Source of the DNA: Desulfovibrio desulfuricans DSM 642
Lineage (GTDB): Bacteria > Desulfobacterota > Desulfovibrionia > Desulfovibrionales > Desulfovibrionaceae
NCBI RefSeq assembly: GCF_000420465.1
Contig: NZ_ATUZ01000011.1
Span: forward strand, 682,001 to 746,000
Direction: 5' to 3'
DNA length: 64,000 nt
Shown here: piece by piece, positions 1 through 8,699 of the stretch
Layout: every line of letters starts with the position of its first letter
How positions within the stretch are numbered: position 1 is the first letter of the stretch
The notes under the pieces: model-generated
What the model was told of the DNA's origin: nothing
What the model saw: the letters and a program-made list of their open reading frames with translations, nothing else
Databases searched by the model: none
Made by a program: the position numbers and the translations under genes

Positions 1-3000
1 GCCTTTGGCATTGGCAAAAGCGTTGTTTCTGCCGGGGCAAACGCTCCCTTTCCCCTGTTGGGGCCGGTACATTCCGTACTCCATGCGCTGGAGTGCCGCA
101 GGCGCGACCCGCACCTGTTTCTCACGCTGGCAGGGGAAGCTTTTTTCTACTGCCTGTCGTCCTTTGCCCTGTTGTGCATCAATAATCTCGGCATCATCCA
201 GCTGGGTTTTTCGCTTACCGTTACGAGCCTGCTTTCCGTGGCGATGATGATTGGCATATGCATAGGCTCTGTTCTGGCCGGGCGTTACGAGGCCACAAGC
301 TGGCAGCGCATTATGGTTCCGGCTGGCGCAGGGCTTGGTCTTGGCCTCATGCTCTCCGGCCTTGCCCCATTGCTGCCGGAAGCGCTGCAATTTCCCTGGC
401 TTTTTCTGCTGTTGACGTTTTCCGGCGTTTGCGGCGGCCTGTACCTCATACCGCTTGTGAGCTTTATTCAGGTAAAGCCAGCCGCCACAGAGAAAGGCAA
501 AACTCTGGGGATTTCCAACTTTTCGTGCTTCAGCGGCATACTTCTTTCCGGGCTGCTGTTCGCATGGCTGGGCAAGGTGCCACCGGCCTGGCTTTTGGCT
601 GGCAGCGGCCTTGTGGCGCTGGTTTTCATCGGTTGGGCCGCTGTGAATATTAGTCGCATGTTTTTTTGCGGCAAGCGTTTCAGCCTTGTGGGGCTGTGTT
701 TGCGCCTGCTGCTGGGCCTGCGCTACCGCGTGACCGCGACCGGGCTTGAAGCCATATCCGGCCCCGGTCCAATCCTGTTTATGCCCAATCATCCCGCACT
801 GATTGACCCCGTTATTGTATATTCGCTGCTGGCGAACCATGCCCCGCGCCCACTGGCGGACGAGCGCCAGATGGAAGGCCCGCTTGGGCGGCTGACGGCA
901 AAGGCCCTGCGCGCCGTGCTTATTCCTGACGCCATGAAGGATGGGGCCAAGGCCCGGCAGGGCGTTGAAGCTGGCATGCAGACCGTGCTGAATGCCTTGC
1001 AGGCCGGGGACAACGTATTGCTGTATCCCGCAGGGAGGGTTTATCGCTCAGGCCGGGAGAGCCTTGGCGGCAACTCCGGGGCAGCGTTTATTCTGCAAAA
1101 AATGCCCGGCCTGCGCGTGGTGCTGGTGCGCACAACCGGGCTGTGGGGCAGTGCTTTCGGCTACGGGGCCACGGGCAAAGCGCCGCATTTTGGCAGGGTG
1201 CTGCTGCGTGGTGCGCTGGCGGTAGTTGCCAACCTGCTGTTCTTCACGCCCCGCCGCCCCGTGACGGTGGAGTTTGTGGAAACCGGTGATCTGCCCCGCA
1301 CGGGCGACAAGCGCGTGCTCAACCCCTGGCTGGAGCAGTTTTATAATCAGGCGGAGCGGCCGGCGCAGGAGATTCCCCGTTTTTTCTGGCAGGGCAGCGA
1401 GGCGCGGATTCTGGATGCCGTGCCGCAAAACCGTGCGCCAGAGGCGGCAGATATTCCTGCGGAAGTGCGCGCCGCCGTTTATGCGGCCCTGCGTGAGGCG
1501 GCTGGCCTGCCGGAAGATCACCCGCTCTCGAACGACATGACCCTTGGCGGCGATCTGGGGTTGGACAGCTTGGCCCTCATGGATCTGGCCCTCAGCCTTG
1601 ACAGTGCGCAGGGTGCAACTATAGCAAATCTGGAGCTTCTGGTTACGGTGCGCGATTGTCTGCTGGCGGCGAGCGGTCAGCTTGGCGAGACCTGTGCGGA
1701 CTCTCCCGCTCCTGCTGGCTGGTTTGCGCCTGCCGCTGACCAGAAACTTGCCATACCCGAACACGCCGCAACCATAGCAGATGCCTTTCTGACCCAGGTG
1801 CGTTCCGCCCCTGCCCAGCCATTGCTGGCAGACCGCGCAAGCCTGCGCAACCGGATGGACATCCTGATGGGCGCGCTGATTCTGGCTCGCCGTTTACGGA
1901 CGCTGCCCGGCGAACGCCTTGGCATCATGCTGCCCGCCGCGCCCGCAGTGGTCACGGTGTGGCTCGCGGCACTGCTGGCAGGCAAGACGCCTGTGCTGTT
2001 CAACTGGACGGTGGGTGAAGCCAACCTCCGTCACTGCATAACTATAACCGGGGTCAGCCATATTCTCAGCGCAACGGCCTTGCAGGATCGGCTGGAACGC
2101 CAGGGGCTGGGCCTTGCATCCCTGCCTGTGCATTGGGTGCTGCTGGATAAGCTAGCGGCATCGCTGACCATATGGGAAAAGCTTTGCGGCGCGCTCAAAG
2201 CCCGCCTGCTGCGTAATCTGAAAGAATACGCGGTGCCGGAAACAGCGGCGGTGCTCTTTACATCCGGCTCTGAATCCCTGCCCAAGGCCGTGCCCTTGAG
2301 CCACGCCAATCTGCTCGCCAATGCCCGCGATATTGTGGAGGTGCTGCACCTTGAGCCGGACGACAGCGTGCTTGCCATGTTGCCGCCGTTCCATTCCTTC
2401 GGCCTTATGGTGAATATTGTATTGCCCCTGTCGTTGGGCATCCGCGCCGCCTTTCATCCCAACCCCACAGAACCCGGTTCTCTGGCGGCTATGGTACGCG
2501 ATTACAGGCTCACGCTCATGGCCGCGCCGCCCACATTTCTTGGGGCAGTGCTGGATCGGGCCGCAGGGACGGAAAATCTGGCAAGTTTGCGCTGCGCCTT
2601 TGCGGGGGCGGAGAAATGCCAGGATCACGTCTATCGCGCTTTTGCAGCGCAATGTCCGCAAGCGGCGCTTTGCGAAGGCTATGGCGTTACGGAATGCTCC
2701 CCGGTGGTCTCCGTCAACAGGCCGGGCGACATTGTATGCGGAACCATAGGCCACGCCATGCCCTCGGTAACACTGGCCCTTGTGCGCGAAGAGGACGGCA
2801 ATATCTGCGGGCGCGTGGAGGAGGGGCAGACCGGTATGCTTCTGGTGCGCGGCCCCAGCATCTTTGGCGGCTATCTGAGTGATGCTCCCTCGCCCTTTGT
2901 GGAGTTTGAAGGCCATACATGGTACCGCACCGGCGACCTTGTGCGCATGGATGAAACTGGCCGCCTGACCTTTCAGGGGCGGCTCAAGCGCTTTGTGAAG

Positions 3001-3309
3001 ATTGGCGGAGAAATGATTTCTCTGCCGCAGATCGAATCCGTGCTGCTCGAAATATTCGGCAAGCGGGGCGATGCGCCGGAGCAAGGACCAGCGCTGGCAG
3101 TGGAAGCCACAGCGGAAGAGAGCGGTTCGTCAATTCTGCTCTTCACCCCGCTGGCGCTCTCCCTGCCGGAAGTGAATGCAGCCCTGCGCGGGGCGGGGCT
3201 TTCATCCCTGTATGCGATAAAGCGCATTGTGAAGGTAGAGGCGATCCCTCTGCTGGGCAGCGGCAAAACGGACTACAGAGCGTTGAAAGGGAGTGCTGAC
3301 GCGTTTTAG
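1..3309 (+). CDS. aas: Lysophospholipid transporter / acyltransferase / ACP / acyl-ACP synthetase fusion (Aas-LplT type), 5' truncated
   Basis: The reading frame is open from base 1, so the start lies outside the window. In order it encodes hydrophobic MFS-type segments (to about base 660, LplT-like), a PlsC-type acyltransferase with the NHPALIDP motif near base 785, a short acyl-carrier domain with a LGLDSLALMDL phosphopantetheine site near base 1555, and an AMP-binding ligase with TSGSES near 2260, YGVTECSP near 2680 and YRTGDL near 2925. E. coli splits these jobs between LplT and Aas, which flip lysophospholipid inward and reacylate it with fatty acid activated on ACP. The built-in carrier domain is unusual for Aas and could make the enzyme self-sufficient. 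It acts in the inner membrane. A strong hairpin follows the stop. Family assignment is firm; substrates are inferred. Confidence 0.9.
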   Translation, partial: AFGIGKSVVSAGANAPFPLLGPVHSVLHALECRRRDPHLFLTLAGEAFFYCLSSFALLCINNLGIIQLGFSLTVTSLLSVAMMIGICIGSVLAGRYEATSWQRIMVPAGAGLGLGLMLSGLAPLLPEALQFPWLFLLLTFSGVCGGLYLIPLVSFIQVKPAATEKGKTLGISNFSCFSGILLSGLLFAWLGKVPPAWLLAGSGLVALVFIGWAAVNISRMFFCGKRFSLVGLCLRLLLGLRYRVTATGLEAISGPGPILFMPNHPALIDPVIVYSLLANHAPRPLADERQMEGPLGRLTAKALRAVLIPDAMKDGAKARQGVEAGMQTVLNALQAGDNVLLYPAGRVYRSGRESLGGNSGAAFILQKMPGLRVVLVRTTGLWGSAFGYGATGKAPHFGRVLLRGALAVVANLLFFTPRRPVTVEFVETGDLPRTGDKRVLNPWLEQFYNQAERPAQEIPRFFWQGSEARILDAVPQNRAPEAADIPAEVRAAVYAALREAAGLPEDHPLSNDMTLGGDLGLDSLALMDLALSLDSAQGATIANLELLVTVRDCLLAASGQLGETCADSPAPAGWFAPAADQKLAIPEHAATIADAFLTQVRSAPAQPLLADRASLRNRMDILMGALILARRLRTLPGERLGIMLPAAPAVVTVWLAALLAGKTPVLFNWTVGEANLRHCITITGVSHILSATALQDRLERQGLGLASLPVHWVLLDKLAASLTIWEKLCGALKARLLRNLKEYAVPETAAVLFTSGSESLPKAVPLSHANLLANARDIVEVLHLEPDDSVLAMLPPFHSFGLMVNIVLPLSLGIRAAFHPNPTEPGSLAAMVRDYRLTLMAAPPTFLGAVLDRAAGTENLASLRCAFAGAEKCQDHVYRAFAAQCPQAALCEGYGVTECSPVVSVNRPGDIVCGTIGHAMPSVTLALVREEDGNICGRVEEGQTGMLLVRGPSIFGGYLSDAPSPFVEFEGHTWYRTGDLVRMDETGRLTFQGRLKRFVKIGGEMISLPQIESVLLEIFGKRGDAPEQGPALAVEATAEESGSSILLFTPLALSLPEVNAALRGAGLSSLYAIKRIVKVEAIPLLGSGKTDYRALKGSADAF

Positions 3310-3333
3310 TTTGGAAACTTGCCATGTTGTTAT

Positions 3334-3376
3334 GCAAAGGGCCGCGGGAAGGATCTGTGTTCCTGCGGCCCTTTGC
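3334..3376. terminator. Hairpin terminator between aas and lysE
   Basis: A perfect 12-bp inverted repeat (GCAAAGGGCCGC / GCGGCCCTTTGC) is followed on the plus strand by GATCTTTTTGA. It separates two convergent genes and probably serves aas. Confidence 0.75.
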
Positions 3377-3472
3377 GATCTTTTTGATCGGCACGGGCAG
3401 TGGTGATGTGCAGCATGCTTACATTTGCACCTCGCGCAGCTATGGCGAGGAAAGCTCCGATAGCGGCTACTC

Positions 3473-4114
3473 TCAAGGTTGCAGAATTGTCGTGTAAAGC
3501 AGAGACCCGAGCGCAACAAAGCCGAAACCCATGAGGATCATCCCGGACATTCTAGATAGGCAAAGGGAAAACCCTTCGGGCAAGCGCCGGTGAGCCAGAG
3601 CAACCCCGCCGCTCAACAAGAACCACCACAATAACGAACCCAGAAATACTCCCGCAACAACGGCAAGGGCATTGGTTGCCCCCGGAAAGTCGGTCAAGCC
3701 GAGGCCTGCGAACATTGCCGCAAAGGAGAAGATGGTCACCGGGTTGGTGAGCGTAAGAAGGAAGGTCGCGGCGATAGTGCCGGAGAGTTCCCTGAATTCA
3801 TTGGTGGGGGCAGGCGCTGCCGCCCGCCGGGGATTTGGCCGCAGGCTTTTACAGCCAAGCCAAAGCATGAACAAACCACCTGCAAGCTTAAGCCACGGGG
3901 CAAGCATCGCCAGTGTTGCTGTTAAAGCTGAAAAGCCAATCGCCGCAAGGCTCGCGTAGATGGCATCGGCCAGGGCCGTTCCCAGCCCTCCGGCTACCCC
4001 AGCCCAAAAGCCGCGCTCAAGCGCGCGGTTTATGCACAATACGCCGATGGGGCCAAGCGGAGCTGCCACCGCCAGGCCGAGAAGCATGCTTTTGCAGAAT
4101 AGCAGAAGTTCCAT
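3473..4114 (-). CDS. LysE/RhtB family amino-acid exporter
   Basis: This 213-residue membrane protein has the LysE/RhtB layout: about six hydrophobic segments and the conserved N-terminal PLGPIGVLCINRALERG stretch at about residues 20-36. The family exports amino acids or related small metabolites across the inner membrane in exchange for protons. The substrate cannot be read from the sequence. It is a single gene, convergent with aas and followed by that gene's terminator. Length is normal for the family (about 200-215 residues). Confidence 0.88.
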   Translation of the reverse strand: MELLLFCKSMLLGLAVAAPLGPIGVLCINRALERGFWAGVAGGLGTALADAIYASLAAIGFSALTATLAMLAPWLKLAGGLFMLWLGCKSLRPNPRRAAAPAPTNEFRELSGTIAATFLLTLTNPVTIFSFAAMFAGLGLTDFPGATNALAVVAGVFLGSLLWWFLLSGGVALAHRRLPEGFSLCLSRMSGMILMGFGFVALGSLLYTTILQP

Positions 4115-4184
4115 CAGGCGTTCTTTTTGCTGTGTTGACAGTATGTTATTGATGATCGTGCATCTTCTTTGCTGGAACCTCGAT

Positions 4185-4670
4185 CTACGGGGTTAGCCAA
4201 TCGTCCGTGCCGTGGTCTCTGTGGTAGCCACCGGAATATCTGGCCCACGTGCAGCCATAAATTTTACCGTTTCTGTCCGTGTACAGATTGAAAACAGTCA
4301 TGCGTTTGACTGTAACAGAGTCCATTCTGCTTGGTGCAGCAGGAGAATCGTAGTAATAGTAATATGCCCAGATTTTGTCCCCATCATCATTATATTTTTT
4401 ATATATTGATCTTTGGAACGAAGATAGCTCATGAATATACTTCCCCAGATAGTCACCATCTGAACACATTCGCTCCTCGGCTCTGGCGATATATTTCCAC
4501 GTTTCAACCCGCAGCATTTCTTTTGGAATCCACATGTTGAGGACTTTCCCGGTATTGACATCTATGACAGGCTTGCTGGGAGGTGGGTCAGTCGAAATAG
4601 CAGCCAAATCTGGAAGGCACCCGGAAAGAATGATTATAATGGAGGCAAGCATCAGTATGTTGCGCAGCAT
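4185..4670 (-). CDS. Small lipoprotein of unknown function
   Basis: The product is about 161 residues. I place the start at the ATG at 4670, which follows GGAG and begins a lipoprotein signal (hydrophobic core then LSGC at about residues 14-17); a longer frame upstream has no ribosome site. The mature part is polar and tyrosine-rich, with no family I recognise. It should be lipid-anchored on the periplasmic side. The local DNA is more AT-rich than its neighbours, so it may be an acquired gene. Function unknown. Confidence 0.7.
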   Translation of the reverse strand: MLRNILMLASIIIILSGCLPDLAAISTDPPPSKPVIDVNTGKVLNMWIPKEMLRVETWKYIARAEERMCSDGDYLGKYIHELSSFQRSIYKKYNDDGDKIWAYYYYYDSPAAPSRMDSVTVKRMTVFNLYTDRNGKIYGCTWARYSGGYHRDHGTDDWLTP

Positions 4671-4908
4671 GTTATACTCCCGCCATATTTTGCATCGCGG
4701 GAGTATACTGGTAACTGATAATAGGCGCAACGATATGTAATTACTAGCTTGTTGGTCTGTTTTGCGTGGCCAGAGAAAAGTAAAACATGCTAACTTTTTT
4801 AAATGTATTTATATAAAATTATTGAACTAATTCTTGATATAAGCGTGGCAAAATATTATTTGCGCATAGAGCGCCGCTTGTTTGCCTGTTGCGAGAGGCC
4901 GGGTACAA

Positions 4909-4936
4909 AAAAGCGCACCCTCAAGGATGCGCTTTT
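4909..4936 (-). terminator. Rho-independent terminator after the 4981-5514 gene
   Basis: AAAAGCGCA and TGCGCTTTT form a 9-bp stem; read on the minus strand it ends in a T-run. It lies 45 bases past the stop of the minus-strand gene at 4981-5514. Confidence 0.75.
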
Positions 4937-4980
4937 GCATGTCATTGATTTGTACCAGCCGTGATGCCGGACCTTGTTCG

Positions 4981-5514
4981 CTACTGTTCGGCGCTTTCCT
5001 GCAAGACGTCGACCCAGCGCGTCATGCGGGCGGTTTGTTCCAGATACCACAGCGATGCCATAAGCGGCGAAAGGGTGCCGCCGTTGGGGTCAAACATGGC
5101 AAGGGAACCGCTCTTGCGCAGGGCATCCCACGCGCTCAGGGCGTCATTAAAAGCCTTGGCGCGTTCCGGGTTGAGGGTGGCGGCAACGCGCGCGCGTTGC
5201 GCGTTCATGCGGGTTTCAAGACGTTCCTGTTCCGCATTCATGCAGTCCTGCATGCCGGTTGTCACCCCCGCAGCTTCGTCCATGCAGGCCTGATAGGTCT
5301 GGCTGAACAGATTCTCCGCCGGGAGGGCGGAGTCTTGCTGGTCAGGGCTGTCGGCGGTAGCGGCGGCGCTGGCATCCTGCTGCGCCGGGGGCGCAGCTTG
5401 CGGTGCGGCCTCTGCGGCAAGGGCGGGGTAGGCAACAAGCAGCACGGCGCAGAGCGCACTGAATGCGGCAAGATTGGCAAAGAACGTTGCAAAGGATCGA
5501 CGAGCAGACGACAT
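4981..5514 (-). CDS. Periplasmic helical protein of unknown function
   Basis: The chosen start (ATG at 5514, preceded by AAGGAG) gives a 177-residue protein with a classical signal peptide ending in YPALAAEA at about residue 34. An Ala/Gln/Pro-rich linker follows, then a charged, mostly helical C-terminal part with two cysteines (QACMDEA, MQDCMNAEQ) that could form a disulfide. I recognise no family. It is transcribed alone, with its own terminator, toward the lipoprotein gene. Secretion is well supported; function is unknown. Confidence 0.7.
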   Translation of the reverse strand: MSSARRSFATFFANLAAFSALCAVLLVAYPALAAEAAPQAAPPAQQDASAAATADSPDQQDSALPAENLFSQTYQACMDEAAGVTTGMQDCMNAEQERLETRMNAQRARVAATLNPERAKAFNDALSAWDALRKSGSLAMFDPNGGTLSPLMASLWYLEQTARMTRWVDVLQESAEQ

Positions 5515-5586
5515 CCCAGACTCCTTGGCGAAAAAAACCTTATATGTTGAAAGTGTACGCGCGCCGGGTGCCGTGCGCAAGCATTC

Positions 5587-6276
5587 TTACCTGTATTCCC
5601 TTCCAGACCACAGCACGCGGCCAATAACCCTGAACTGGTCGGCGCAGTCGCCGCGCAGGTCAAGGCTCACAGGCGGATAGGCCGGGTTGACGCTGTTCAG
5701 AACAATCTTGCCGGGCAGCTTGTCAATCCGTTTTATATAGATGGCATCTTCAAATCCAACGGCATAAAGCCGCCCGGGGCTGATTTCCGTCTGCCCCCGA
5801 TCCAGCAGCACCAGATCGTTGTCAAAAATTTCCGGCACCATGCTGTCGCCAGAAACACGCATGAGCACCATACGCCGGGGGTTGCCCTTGCGGCGTAAAA
5901 AATCGCCTCTGAAGGCATAGCTGCCCTGGCTGTGACTGTTGACCTCAAGACTGCCCGTACCGGCAGAGAGCCGCGCTTCTGCCAGCGGCACACTGATGAG
6001 ATCTGTTTCGCAATCCGCCTGAATGCTGGGCAGTTCGCCATCCGCCGCTTCCGGCAGCCGCATGGGCCCGCTACCAAAAAAAAGCCAGTGGGCGTTTACG
6101 CCTGTATGGGCGGCGCAGGTCTGAATCCACGCAGGCGGCACTTCGCCGCGTTTGCGCGCTCCACACACGGATTGTGGGGTGATGCCCAGCGATCTTGCCA
6201 GTTCGGCATCGCTGACCACGCTGAGGGCCTGCATAAGCCTTTGCAATGTTTCTTTGAACTCTGATTTTTCAGGCAT
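5587..6276 (-). CDS. CI/LexA-like repressor: HTH plus S24 peptidase domain
   Basis: Residues about 5-60 form a bacteriophage CI-type helix-turn-helix (SDAELARSLGITPQSV). Residues about 100-229 form an S24 domain with the serine in SGDSMVPEIFDNDLVLLDR and the partner lysine in AIYIKRI, the dyad used for RecA-stimulated self-cleavage in LexA, CI and UmuD. The start at 6276 is chosen because GAGGAA precedes it; upstream codons in the same frame are not needed. It is divergent from umuDC with a 210-base gap, so it may control umuDC and itself. Whether it cleaves itself is inferred. It could be a resident SOS regulator or a domesticated phage repressor. Confidence 0.85.
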   Translation of the reverse strand: MPEKSEFKETLQRLMQALSVVSDAELARSLGITPQSVCGARKRGEVPPAWIQTCAAHTGVNAHWLFFGSGPMRLPEAADGELPSIQADCETDLISVPLAEARLSAGTGSLEVNSHSQGSYAFRGDFLRRKGNPRRMVLMRVSGDSMVPEIFDNDLVLLDRGQTEISPGRLYAVGFEDAIYIKRIDKLPGKIVLNSVNPAYPPVSLDLRGDCADQFRVIGRVLWSGREYR

Positions 6277-6486
6277 GGCGTTCCTCGCTTCCGCGCGAAT
6301 GGGTGATTGCCGCACACGCTTTCGGCGGGGTTGTTTCAACTTTTCATTCAGGGTATCAATCTCAGGCGTTGCTTGCAAGGAGAAAATAAGCTAAAAACTG
6401 ATGGTCGCGTGGTTTTGCCCCGCATTTTTGCAGATTTTGCCATCCGCACCCATCGGGCTGCGGTGAGCCGATCCACAGGAGGCGGT
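6277..6486. promoter_or_regulatory. Divergent control region between CI-like repressor and umuDC
   Basis: This gap must hold both promoters. Small palindromes are visible: GTTG-TTT-CAAC at 6330-6340, and TTGC-TT-GCAA near 6371. I see no canonical gamma/beta-proteobacterial LexA box. Operator assignment is a guess from position. Confidence 0.4.
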
Positions 6487-6933
6487 ATGGCTTTCATTTC
6501 GTCTTCGCTGGAGCTGCTGGCTCCGGCAGCGGCCGTTTCTGACCACCGGGCGGGGCTGCCCCTGTATCTTGCGCCTGTGGAGGCGGGTTTTCCTTCTCCG
6601 GCGGAGGATTACCTAGACTGCAAGCTGGATCTGCACAGGCACATGGTGCGCAACGAGGCTGCCACATTTTTTTTGCGCGCGCATGGTGAGTCCATGCTGG
6701 GCGCGGGTATCCATGACGGGGACCTGCTGGTGGTTGACCGCTCGGTAGAGGCGGGGCACCGCAAGGTGGTTATCGCCGCGCTGGAAGGGGAGCTGACCGT
6801 CAAGCGCCTGCTGCGCCGCGATGGGCGCGTCTTGCTTGCCCCAGAGAACCCCAGGTTTGCCCCCATCGACATTACAGAAAGCGAATTTGTGCATATATGG
6901 GGCGTTGTTACCTATGTCGTCCACAAGCTCTGA
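6487..6933 (+). CDS. umuD: UmuD-like translesion polymerase subunit (S24 peptidase)
   Basis: This 148-residue protein has an Ala-Gly pair (VEAGFPSPAEDY, about residues 31-42) at the place where UmuD is cleaved, the nucleophile in AHGESMLGAGIHDGDLLVVDR and the lysine in ELTVKRLL. UmuD cuts itself to UmuD', which joins UmuC to make the error-prone polymerase Pol V. The start at 6487 follows AGGAGG. The stop lies inside the start region of umuC (20-base overlap), so the two are translationally coupled. Expression is presumably damage-inducible, probably through the divergent CI-like repressor. Confidence 0.92.
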   Translation: MAFISSSLELLAPAAAVSDHRAGLPLYLAPVEAGFPSPAEDYLDCKLDLHRHMVRNEAATFFLRAHGESMLGAGIHDGDLLVVDRSVEAGHRKVVIAALEGELTVKRLLRRDGRVLLAPENPRFAPIDITESEFVHIWGVVTYVVHKL

Positions 6934-8242
6934 TTCGCCAGCGTCCCTGTGGGCGCTTGTGGACTGCAACAATTTTTACGCCTCGTGCGAAAAACTGTTC
7001 CGGCCCGATCTTGCTGATCGCCCTGTGGTGGTGCTCTCCAACAACGATGGCTGCATTGTGTCGCGCTCGGCTGAGGCCAAGGCTCTGGGCATCCCCATGG
7101 GCGCGCCGGAATTCAAGCTCCGTTCCCAGTTGCGCGCGTTGAACGTGGTGGTATTCTCCTCCAATTACGCCCTTTACGGTGATATTTCCGCGCGGGTGGT
7201 CGATATTCTGGAGCAGTGCTGCTCTCTGGTGGAGCCGTACTCCATTGATGAATCCTTTTTGCGGCTTGAGGCCCCCCAGCGGGCCAATCTGCCCGAATTC
7301 TGCCGCGATGTGCGGCAACGCATCCAGCGCTGGACGGGAATCACAGTTTCCGTCGGGGTTGGAGCAACGCGTACCCTTGCCAAGATTGCCACACATGTGG
7401 CCAAAAAGCATCCGTCCTACGGGGGTGTGTTTTCCCTGGCACGGCAAGAGCGCGACATCGACCGTGTGCTTGCCGGCACGCCCGTTGAGGATGTTTGGGG
7501 CGTGGGGCGGCGGCAGGCGCGGCGTTTGTGGGCCGAGGGCATCTGCACGGCCCTGCATATGAAAAACGCTGACGACATCATGCTGCGCCGTCTGCTTACC
7601 GTGACGGGCTGGCGCACGGCTCTGGAATTGCGCGGCGTTCCCTGCCTCGGCAACGAGACCGCCCCTGTGACGCGCAAAACGCTCATGTCCACGCGTTCTT
7701 TTGCGCAGCGCATCCACGACAAAGCCATGCTGGCGCAGGCGCTTTCCACCTTTGCCGTGCGCGCGGCCACGCGGCTGCGGCGCGAGGGCCTTGTGGCCAG
7801 CGGGCTGGGTGTTCATATCCGCACGGCGCGCCCCGGTCAGGCGGCAGCGGAAGAGCGGCTTTACGACCAGACAGCCCAGTGCCCCCTGCCCCTGCCCACG
7901 GCTGACAGCCAGATGTTCATCCGCACGGCGCTGGAGGGGCTGGATCGCATATTTTTGCCCGGCTTTGCCTATGCCAAGGCAGGGGTGATGCTCTACGGCC
8001 TTGAACGGGCCGATGCCATGCAGGGCAGCTTGCTGGCCCTTGCGGCCGGGCTTGAATCCGGCGGCGATGGGCGGCGGCAGAGCCTCATGCGGTCGCTGGA
8101 CAACATCAATAACCGTTTTGGCCGCGATACGGTTATCTTTGGCGCGCAGGGCATGGGCGAGGCTCCCTGGCATATGCGGCAGGAACACCGCTCCCCCCGC
8201 CTCACAACCTGCTGGGATGAACTCCCGCTTGCCCGCTGCTGA
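6914..8242 (+). CDS. umuC: UmuC, Y-family error-prone DNA polymerase
   Basis: The 442-residue protein opens with the Y-family palm motif ALVDCNNFYASCEKLF, carries the catalytic SIDESFL acidic pair at about residues 110-117, the helix-hairpin-helix region VEDVWGVGRRQARRL, and the UmuC-specific C-terminal segment (DRFG-like NNRFGRDTV, then QGMGEAPWHMRQEHRSP). It copies past DNA lesions as Pol V with UmuD'. The start is the ATG at 6914 inside umuD, aligned with the conserved N-terminus. Length matches the family (about 420-440). Confidence 0.95.
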   Translation: MSSTSSDSPASLWALVDCNNFYASCEKLFRPDLADRPVVVLSNNDGCIVSRSAEAKALGIPMGAPEFKLRSQLRALNVVVFSSNYALYGDISARVVDILEQCCSLVEPYSIDESFLRLEAPQRANLPEFCRDVRQRIQRWTGITVSVGVGATRTLAKIATHVAKKHPSYGGVFSLARQERDIDRVLAGTPVEDVWGVGRRQARRLWAEGICTALHMKNADDIMLRRLLTVTGWRTALELRGVPCLGNETAPVTRKTLMSTRSFAQRIHDKAMLAQALSTFAVRAATRLRREGLVASGLGVHIRTARPGQAAAEERLYDQTAQCPLPLPTADSQMFIRTALEGLDRIFLPGFAYAKAGVMLYGLERADAMQGSLLALAAGLESGGDGRRQSLMRSLDNINNRFGRDTVIFGAQGMGEAPWHMRQEHRSPRLTTCWDELPLARC

Positions 8243-8699
8243 AAACGCTTTCCCCTTCCTTCTTCAATTTCCTCCCCTTGAGTGCATATGCTCATCATGG
8301 TGGAAGTGCCATTTTTCTCTTTGCGTATTTTGCATAAATTTATGATGCAACACGTTATTTATGTTGTATTACACCGCAGCAAATTCTCATATTTGCACAA
8401 AATTTCAGTTTATAGTATGGTGTCATTATCGGTACAGAAATGATAAAAAGAGTAGGCATATGGTATAGAATTATGCGTGTAGAGTTGTGATTTTTTCTAT
8501 TGTGGTTGTTTAACAATTTTGTGCTAACATTATGGAAGTTCGGTAGTAACCGAGGAGGCGTTCAAGAGCTGGTGCTGTCTGCGCTGATGACTCCAGCCCG
8601 TTCGTTTTGACGGCCACATTGGGGCCGTGCTTCCATATACTCGTCCCTCCCCAGGGGCTACACCCGCAGCGGTTTTCTGCCGCGGCAGAAGGAGAGTAT
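8243..8699 (+). promoter_or_regulatory. Gene-free, AT-rich leader of proVWX
   Basis: No coding sequence is supported here. The 8320-8480 stretch is strongly AT-rich and includes the palindrome CATAAATTTATG at 8333-8344 nested in TTGCAT...ATGCAA (8330-8350), followed by CAACA...TGTTG. This is the probable promoter/operator region of an osmotically controlled transporter operon. I cannot pin down the -35/-10. Confidence 0.4.

Noticed and set aside
6908-8188. 426-codon minus-strand frame opposite umuC
   Set aside because: UmuC is certain on the plus strand; the antisense frame is a shadow.
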